DNA of 51,334 bases from an uncultured Collinsella sp. (lineage in GTDB: Bacteria > Actinomycetota > Coriobacteriia > Coriobacteriales > Coriobacteriaceae): the NCBI GenBank assembly GCA_959596495.1, contig CAUFXK010000005.1:1-51334 (forward strand). The letters are read 5' to 3'. A program made the translations under genes and the position numbers. Within the stretch, counting starts at the first letter, position 1. Each line of letters starts with the position of its first letter. This document shows positions 46,265-51,334 of the stretch, one piece after another. The notes under the pieces were generated by a model, which did not search any database, was not told where the DNA came from, and saw nothing but the letters and a program-made list of their open reading frames with translations.

Positions 46265-47185
46265 TTACATGAAGCCGCAGACGCGACCGATGATGCCGAT
46301 GGCGAAGAGAGCCAGGATGATGACGATCGGGCTGACCTTCTTCTTGAGGAGCTTGCAGACCAGCAGGGTCAGGCACACGGCGGCAAGGCCGGGGATGAGC
46401 TGATCGAGGTTAGCCTGAAGCGTGGTGACCTTCACCTGATCAAGGGCGTTAGCACCGATGGAGTTATACATCGTCAGTGCTTCCTTGACACCCTCAGAAC
46501 CGGAGGGCAGATTAGCCCAGTCGATAAAGGCGCCAGCAGACTGCGTGACCTTGGAGACGACCGGGGTGAAGGAGATGGACACCCAGCGCTCGACCAGGGC
46601 GCCGATGATGAACATACCCAGGATGGAAGCGCCCTCGGTGACCTTGCCCATCAGACCGCCGGAGAGGTCCTTGGCGATGGAGGAGCCGACCTTGTAGCCA
46701 AACTCCTGCGTGTACCACAGGAAGGCGTAACGGATGATGTTCCACGCGAAGAAGAACAGCAGCGGACCGGCGATGCTGCCGGACAGGGCCAGGGAAGCGC
46801 CCAGAGCACCCAGAATCGGGCGAAGGGTGAACCAGAAGGCGGGGTCGCCGACGCCGGCGAGCGGGCCCATCATACCGACCTTGACGCCCTGAATGGCGAC
46901 GTCGTCAATCGGAGCACCGTTGGCGCGCTCCTCCTCGAGAGCGAGGGTAACGCCAATGACGGGGGCGGAAACATAGGGGTGGGTGTTATAGAACTCCAGG
47001 TGGCGCTTAAGAGCGGCAATCTGGTCATCCTTGCTGGTGTAGAGCTTCTTGATCGCAGGGATCATTGCGAAGCACCAGCCGCCGTTCTGCATACGCTCGT
47101 AGTTCCACGAGCCCTGAAGGAACTGATGACGGAAGCAAACCTTCTTACGGTCAGCCTTGGTGAGCTGAATCTTGTTCTCTGCCAT
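46265..47185 (-). CDS. manZ: PTS mannose-family IID component
   Basis: A 306-residue membrane subunit of a mannose/fructose/sorbose-family phosphotransferase. The N-terminal part RKKVCFRHQFLQGSWNYERMQNG and GPLAGVGDPAFWFTLRP are diagnostic, and the C-terminus is a membrane helix (IVIILALFAIGIIGRVCG). The ATG at 47185 has TAGGAGGGG upstream. It lies 17 bases after IIC and forms the sugar channel with it. Sugar specificity (mannose, glucose, fructose, amino sugars) cannot be fixed from sequence alone. Confidence 0.95.
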   Translation of the reverse strand: MAENKIQLTKADRKKVCFRHQFLQGSWNYERMQNGGWCFAMIPAIKKLYTSKDDQIAALKRHLEFYNTHPYVSAPVIGVTLALEEERANGAPIDDVAIQGVKVGMMGPLAGVGDPAFWFTLRPILGALGASLALSGSIAGPLLFFFAWNIIRYAFLWYTQEFGYKVGSSIAKDLSGGLMGKVTEGASILGMFIIGALVERWVSISFTPVVSKVTQSAGAFIDWANLPSGSEGVKEALTMYNSIGANALDQVKVTTLQANLDQLIPGLAAVCLTLLVCKLLKKKVSPIVIILALFAIGIIGRVCGFM

Positions 47186-47201
47186 ATGTATCACTCCCCT
47201 C

Positions 47202-48020
47202 CTACTCGTAATCGTTCAGAATGTCGCCGAGCGGGTCACCGGAGCCACCGCCCATGCCGCCACCCTGCTTGGCCAGATCCTTAAGGCCAAGGTAGATGAG
47301 GGCAAGGGAGATGCCGATGAGGCCAAGGGCGATCAGCGTGAGCTGAGGGATGGCAGCAAGGACAAAGCCGAGGATGAAGAACGGCCAGGTCTCCTTGGTG
47401 GCCATCATGTTGATGACCATGGCGTAACCGACGGAAGCGACCATGCCGCCGCCGACAGCCATGCCGCCGGACAGCCAATCGGGCATAGCGTTAAGCGCGT
47501 TGGTAACGGCCTCGGCCGGGATGATGCACAGAAGTACTGCCGGGATGGCGATACGAACACCCTGCATGAGGATGCCGGCGTACTGCCAACGCTCGATGCC
47601 GGCGAAGTCGCCCTTCTCGGCGCAGGCGTCCATGCCGTGAACCATAGCGGTAGCCAGGGTACGGCAGATCATGGTCAGGAACAGACCAGCGACCGACAGC
47701 GGGACGGCGACGGCGATGGCGGCGGTAACGGCCTTGGCCGAATCGGTGGCGCCACCGTTGAGGGCGAGCACCATGATGATCGAAGAAGCGACCGAGGCCA
47801 GAGCGGCGTCAGGCGCGACGGCGGCGCCGACGTTAGCCCAGCCAAGGGCCATCATCTGGAGCGAACCGCCCAGGAGGATGCCCTCCTGAAGGTGACCGGT
47901 TACGAGACCGATAAGCGTGCATGCCACGAGCGGCTGATGGAACTGGAACTCATCCAGAATGCCTTCCATACCGGCAAGCAACGCGACAATCGCAACAAGC
48001 AGAATAGTGATTGCAGACAT
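47202..48020 (-). CDS. manY: PTS mannose-family IIC component
   Basis: A 272-residue membrane subunit with about seven helices; LGWANVGAAVAPDAALASVAS is the usual conserved stretch. The C-terminal tail ends in a GGGMGGGSGDPLGDIL flexible segment. It begins 19 bases after IIAB and is followed by IID, the standard manXYZ order. Confidence 0.95.
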   Translation of the reverse strand: MSAITILLVAIVALLAGMEGILDEFQFHQPLVACTLIGLVTGHLQEGILLGGSLQMMALGWANVGAAVAPDAALASVASSIIMVLALNGGATDSAKAVTAAIAVAVPLSVAGLFLTMICRTLATAMVHGMDACAEKGDFAGIERWQYAGILMQGVRIAIPAVLLCIIPAEAVTNALNAMPDWLSGGMAVGGGMVASVGYAMVINMMATKETWPFFILGFVLAAIPQLTLIALGLIGISLALIYLGLKDLAKQGGGMGGGSGDPLGDILNDYE

Positions 48021-48038
48021 GTATCGGACCCTCCTTTA

Positions 48039-49028
48039 CTATGCTTGAGCGGCCAGTTCGGCCTTAGCTTTCTTCAACATGGCGTCGAGATCCTCGGAGG
48101 AATCCGAAGGAACCTTGCGGACCTCGAACTTGACGCCCTTGGCCTTGAGAGCCTCGATGGTCTTGACATCGTCATCGCCCATAGCGACAGCGTTGGTGAC
48201 GACGACCTTGCCCTTGGAGTGGGCCATGGAACCGATGTTGGCTTCCTTGATGTCGACGCCGGCCTCGATGGCCCTGAGCAGATCCTGCGGGTTCTCGAAC
48301 AGCAGCATCGCCTTGGTGTCGCCAAAGCGCGTGTCCTTGACGACCTCGGCCATCTTCTTGATAGGCACGACGTTGGCGTGGACTCCCGGAGGGGCAGCCT
48401 GCTCGATCATGGTCTTGCGGAGCTCGTCGTGAGCAACGCCGTCGGAGACCACGATGATGCGGTTGGGGTTGATCTGCTTGGTCCACGTGGTGGCCACCTG
48501 ACCATGCAGCAGACGCGTGTCGATACGGACGTGGGCGATCTTGATGTGCCCGTCGCCGATCACCGTTCCCGGAGGAATGGCACCCGCAGGAGCAGCGGCG
48601 GCCGCAGCCGGCTTCTTCTCCTCGGGCTCCAGAGACTCGGGCTTGACGCGCACGCCGGCCTTAGCCTCAGTCACGAGATGTTTTGCGATCGCATGTGCAG
48701 TGTTCTTTGCGTCAAAGCGCTGCGAATATGCCTCGATGAGCATAGGCAGGTTGACACCGGTGACGATAGCCCAGGAATCATGGCCCTCGATGAGACCGCT
48801 GATCTGGTTGAAGGGCGTGCCGCCCCACAGATCAACGAGGAAGAGCACCTGCTCCTGGTCCTCGAAGGAAGCGATTGCTTCCTCGACCTTGGCACGGAAG
48901 TCGTCGGGGCCCATGCTCGGCTCGAGCGAGACCACGGCTACAGACGGCTGATCGCCAAAGACCATCGAGCCCGTCTGCTTGATTCCAGCCGCCAAGTCAC
49001 CATGGCTAGCAAGAACAATACTTACCAT
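48039..49028 (-). CDS. manX: PTS mannose-family IIAB component
   Basis: A 329-residue cytosolic fusion. The IIA domain (1-130) has the phosphoryl site in IVLASHGDLAAG (H9); a Pro/Ala/Glu linker (about 135-160) leads to the IIB domain with RIDTRLLHGQVATTW, whose His receives the phosphate. It passes phosphate from HPr to the incoming sugar. AAGGAGG lies 7 bases before the ATG at 49028; a GTG one codon upstream is possible. It is the first gene of the manXYZ-manO unit. Confidence 0.95.
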   Translation of the reverse strand: MVSIVLASHGDLAAGIKQTGSMVFGDQPSVAVVSLEPSMGPDDFRAKVEEAIASFEDQEQVLFLVDLWGGTPFNQISGLIEGHDSWAIVTGVNLPMLIEAYSQRFDAKNTAHAIAKHLVTEAKAGVRVKPESLEPEEKKPAAAAAAPAGAIPPGTVIGDGHIKIAHVRIDTRLLHGQVATTWTKQINPNRIIVVSDGVAHDELRKTMIEQAAPPGVHANVVPIKKMAEVVKDTRFGDTKAMLLFENPQDLLRAIEAGVDIKEANIGSMAHSKGKVVVTNAVAMGDDDVKTIEALKAKGVKFEVRKVPSDSSEDLDAMLKKAKAELAAQA

Positions 49029-49350
49029 CACATAACCTCCTTTTTGTCTACGTAATTCCTACACGACAGTTATGGAGTATAGCTGCAAATACAGCAGAAT
49101 TGTTTGAAAAACTGCAAAAGGTAGCATTATTTGTTTAAACGTCTTGTTTTGTTACAAGCTGATTACATTCCAGTATTTTGGCTGATTTGCTGCTGAGGAT
49201 TGATAGCTGATCTATTTACATGACCGAATTGAGCACGCTGTTCATTATTGCCGGTTTTAAACAGACACAAATGTGCTCGGGTTGAGGCTATTTCGTTTAA
49301 ACAGATGGTGCTTGACTAATGGTAAGGAATATGCTCTAGGAAAGTAGTCG
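49029..49350 (-). promoter_or_regulatory. AT-rich control region of the mannose PTS operon
   Basis: The most AT-rich stretch in the window. Three related strings, GTTTAAAC (49132-49139), TTTTAAACAGAC (about 49256-49267) and GTTTAAACAGAT (49292-49303), could bind a regulator. A TATACT on the minus strand (49076-49081) is a possible -10 box, about 50 bases before the start codon. No sigma-54 site (GG-N10-GC) is seen. Confidence 0.4.
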
Positions 49351-49411
49351 TTGGGGACGTTTCTAAATGACTAGTCATTGGGTGTTCCTATAGTTTTGTC
49401 AACCGTCGGGG

Positions 49412-50546
49412 CTACTCCCGGTAGGGCACCCGGTCGCGCATCACGGCGTATATCGCCCTGAGCCGCTTCCTCGCGACGGCCTTGAGCGCCCGCCCGTGCC
49501 CCATGCCCCGCGCCCTGCAGGCCCGGTAGTACTCGCCGTAGCGCCCCGAGGACCTCACCAGGCTGTTGCACGAGAAGATCAGCAGGGACTTGAGCCTCGC
49601 GTCGCCGCGCCTGGACGCCCTGACCGACCTCACCGACGTTCCGGAGCTCCTCACCCTCGGGGCTATGCCGCAGTACGAGGCCAGGTGGTCGTGGTCCGGG
49701 AACCTCCCGATGTCGACCGACACCGCGAGCTGCGCCGCGGTCCTCGGGCCGATGCCGGGCACGGTGAGCAGGCACGCGTAGGTCTCGTCGCCCTCGAGCA
49801 GCGCCGCCGTCTCGGCCTCGAGGGCCCCGGCCTCGTCGAGGGCCTCCGATATCCGGGCGGCCAGGAACCTGACCTGCCTGTTCTCGGCCTCGACGAGCGC
49901 CGGCGGGGGCGCGGTGGAGGCGGCCGCGGCCTCCCCGGCGGCCTCGGCCCGCGGGCCCCCGGCCCCGGAGCGGGCGATCCCCCACGCCCCGCCGAACCCG
50001 GCGAGCAGCTCCAGCCACCGCCGGTCCGACAGGTCGACCGCGGCCTCGAGGGCCGGGCAGGACTCGAGCAGCACCGCGCGCAGGCGGTTCTTGTCCCTGG
50101 TCGCGCAGGCGACGACGTGGTCGCGCTGCGACGAGAGGGCGCGGGCGGCCTCGAGGGCCTCGCCGCGGCCCGGGACCCCCGACAGGGAGTCCGGCACGCC
50201 CAGGGCGGTCCGCGCGATCACCGCGGCGTCGCGCTCGTCGGTCTTGGCCTCGCCGGCGAACAGGCCCGCGGCGCGGCTGGCGGCGAGCCCGGGCAGGTGG
50301 GCGACCCCGAGCCCCGCGGCGCGGGCCCGCCTCACGGCGAGGGACCCTATGTTGCGGAACTGGTCGACGACGACGAGCGTGCCGGCGGGCGCGGAGGCGA
50401 ACAGCGCGTCGAGCTCGGCCTCCCTGTTGCGGACGGGGGCGCTGGCCAGCACCCCCCCCGTCGCGGTCGACCAGGCAGGCCCAGTGCGATGACTTGCCGA
50501 CGTCCAGGCCGAGCACGGCCGCGGGTCTGGTGGATGTCGCTTTCAC
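49412..50546 (-). pseudogene. IS110-family DEDD transposase, frameshifted
   Basis: The frame opens at a GTG (50546, GAAGGAT upstream) with VLGLDVGKSSHWACLVDRDGG, the RuvC-like DEDD start, but leaves frame at a run of eight G (8 C at 50452-50459 on the plus strand). One base fewer restores DGGVLASAPVRNREAEL and a continuous 377-residue protein. The downstream part has KTDERDAAVIARTAL and the C-terminal Transposase_20 region (LLTVPGIGPRTAAQLAVS, RGDARLKSLLIFSC). Either the gene is broken, or it is read through slippage on the G-run, or this is a base-count error. GC is much higher than in nearby genes, suggesting recent acquisition. Confidence 0.85.
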
Positions 50547-50795
50547 GGTGGTATCCTTCCGGTAGTCGTTCGACCGGATGGCCTCCCCCTCGGCACTCAC
50601 ATTACCAGCCGCGGCGCCTGCCCGGCACTTTCCTATCAGCCGTCGGGGGCGGCGCGTCCCGCGCCGGCAGCACCCAACGGGCCCTCTCGGGGGCAGGGAC
50701 GTTCGGCCGTGCGCGGGCGCCCGGTCGGCGGCCCGTTCTGGGCGCGCCTCAATCGTAGCCCGAGACGGTCCCGGGCTGACAATTTCGACTGTAAT
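50547..50795 (-). ncRNA. Candidate bridge (seek) RNA region of the IS110 element
   Basis: About 250 bases upstream of the transposase with no frame that reads as a gene on either strand beyond overprinted ones, and many GC stems (for example GCCGGCGCGGGAC-type strings near 50655-50680). IS110 elements encode a guide RNA in the non-coding end upstream of the transposase, so this is the expected place. I could not identify target- or donor-binding loops by eye. Confidence 0.4.
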
Positions 50796-50843
50796 GGACG
50801 TTCTTTTACGACTAGTCGTTTAAGAACGTCCCCAATGTCTAAG

Positions 50844-51272
50844 TTAGGCGATATGGAGGGGGTTGGCGGCGTCGACGGCATCGGGGGCGTCGGAGAGGTC
50901 GCCAGGAGCAGTGTCTGCCGGGTCCTCGTCGGGGGTCTCGATCTGCTTGATCATGACCTCCTGGCCCTGCAACAGGTATGTCTCGCCGCTGCCGCAATGG
51001 GGGCAGGTCTTGCCGTGCTCGACCGTCGCGTAGTCGCAGCCGCACGCCTCGCAATGCGTCACGGCCTCGACGGGCTCCACGATAAGCTCCGCGCCCTGCG
51101 TGATAGGCTTTTTATCCGCCGCCCAGCGCCAAGCGTCGAGCAACAAGTCGGGAACGACGCCCGAGACCTCGCCCAGCAGCAACGTCACGCTCGAAACGCG
51201 ACGCACGCCATTGGCGCGAGCCACATTCTCAACATCACGAATGATGTGATAGACGATTCCGAGCTCGTGCAT
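50844..51272 (-). CDS. hypA: Hydrogenase nickel-insertion protein HypA
   Basis: A 142-residue nickel metallochaperone for [NiFe]-hydrogenase maturation. It starts MHELGI with the nickel-binding H2, and has the zinc site C74/C77 and C90/C93 (HCEAC, TCPHC). The C-terminal 30 residues form an Asp/Ala-rich tail beyond the usual 115. The start is preceded by a GGGGG run; a CCGCCGTTC/GAACGGCGG hairpin (51281-51301) stands just upstream. Other hyp genes probably lie beyond the right edge. Confidence 0.95.
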   Translation of the reverse strand: MHELGIVYHIIRDVENVARANGVRRVSSVTLLLGEVSGVVPDLLLDAWRWAADKKPITQGAELIVEPVEAVTHCEACGCDYATVEHGKTCPHCGSGETYLLQGQEVMIKQIETPDEDPADTAPGDLSDAPDAVDAANPLHIA

Positions 51273-51287
51273 TTTTCCCCCGCCGTT

Positions 51288-51334
51288 CTAACGAACGGCG
51301 GTCGGCTTGACGCTGCGCGAGCCCCAGACGGGCG
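51288..51334 (-). CDS. Partial gene end at the window edge, unidentified
   Basis: On the minus strand a frame runs in from the right edge and stops at TAG (51288-51290), ending PVWGSRSVKPTAVR, 15 bases before hypA. It would be the last 14 codons of the preceding gene, plausibly another hydrogenase gene of the same unit. Too short to identify. Confidence 0.4.
   Translation of the reverse strand, partial: PVWGSRSVKPTAVR

Larger units (their letters stand above)
49351..50835 (-). mobile_element. IS110-type insertion sequence in a palindromic repeat
   Basis: The region between inverted copies 49351-49376 and 50810-50835 (23 of 26 positions, core TTGGGGACGT...GACTAGTC) holds an IS110-family transposase, a structured non-coding segment and nothing else. 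IS110 elements lack classic terminal inverted repeats, so the flanking palindromes (the right one spans 50796-50831) are probably the target repeat rather than element ends. The exact ends of the IS lie somewhere inside these limits. Confidence 0.75.

Noticed and set aside
49130..49230. Sigma-54 promoter for the mannose PTS
   Set aside because: TGGC and TTGC strings occur, but not with the required GG-N10-GC spacing on either strand.
49496..50758. A 420-codon open frame opposite the IS110 transposase
   Set aside because: Arises from extreme GC content; Arg/Gly/Pro-rich without motifs.

Overview
The window looks like chromosome from a gut Coriobacteriia bacterium, most likely Collinsella or a close relative. 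The reasons are high GC, actinobacterial FHA/PASTA-kinase/PP2C/RodA-PBP gene order, a single-chain pyruvate:ferredoxin oxidoreductase, LytTR two-component pairs, a mannose-family PTS and a hydrogenase maturation gene. This is inferred from gene content and my translation reading; no database was searched.

Layout. 1-8.9 kb (minus strand): a YfcE-type phosphoesterase, a glycosyltransferase translationally coupled to a LytS-type kinase and LytTR regulator, an Atg22-like MFS exporter, a zinc phospholipase C-like protein, and a second, paralogous LytS/LytTR pair. 8.9-18.8 kb: a metal-dependent amidohydrolase, an amino-acid permease, a membrane-anchored C39-like peptidase, carbamate kinase (arcC) and pyruvate:ferredoxin oxidoreductase (nifJ), together suggesting anaerobic amino-acid and pyruvate fermentation. 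19.3-23.0 kb: a three-gene FHA / membrane Ser-Thr kinase / secreted-domain cassette. 23.2-28.4 kb: recR, ybaB and dnaX, with an unrelated small gene inserted on the opposite strand between ybaB and dnaX, and a YcxB-like membrane protein.

28.4-34.3 kb is the least familiar region and the best candidate for an undescribed system. A 713-residue polytopic protein with two LuxR-type HTH domains is followed on the same strand by a secreted four-cysteine protein, two ABC-2 type permeases, their ATPase and an exported accessory protein. The last four genes overlap or nearly touch.

34.7-45.0 kb (plus strand) is the cell-growth signalling operon: Ser/Thr kinase, FhaA, FhaB, PP2C phosphatase, a RodA-penicillin-binding-protein fusion in one chain, and PASTA kinase PknB. 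It is followed by tRNA-Arg(CCT) with tandem copies of its 3' end. 45.7-49.0 kb encodes a mannose-family PTS (IIAB, IIC, IID, DUF956). 49.35-50.84 kb is an IS110-type element whose transposase is frameshifted in a G8 tract; hypA follows.

The non-coding DNA is rich in structure. Three intergenic regions (13.3, 34.4 and 45.5 kb) carry the same alternating-inverted motif (GGAAAnTGnnTCCC / GGGAnGCAnTTTCC) at a steady ~31-bp step. Other features are a 25-bp terminal inverted repeat around one array, two adjacent long palindromes at 19.1-19.3 kb, a 125-bp nested hairpin after nifJ, and a palindrome split or flanked by the IS110 element.
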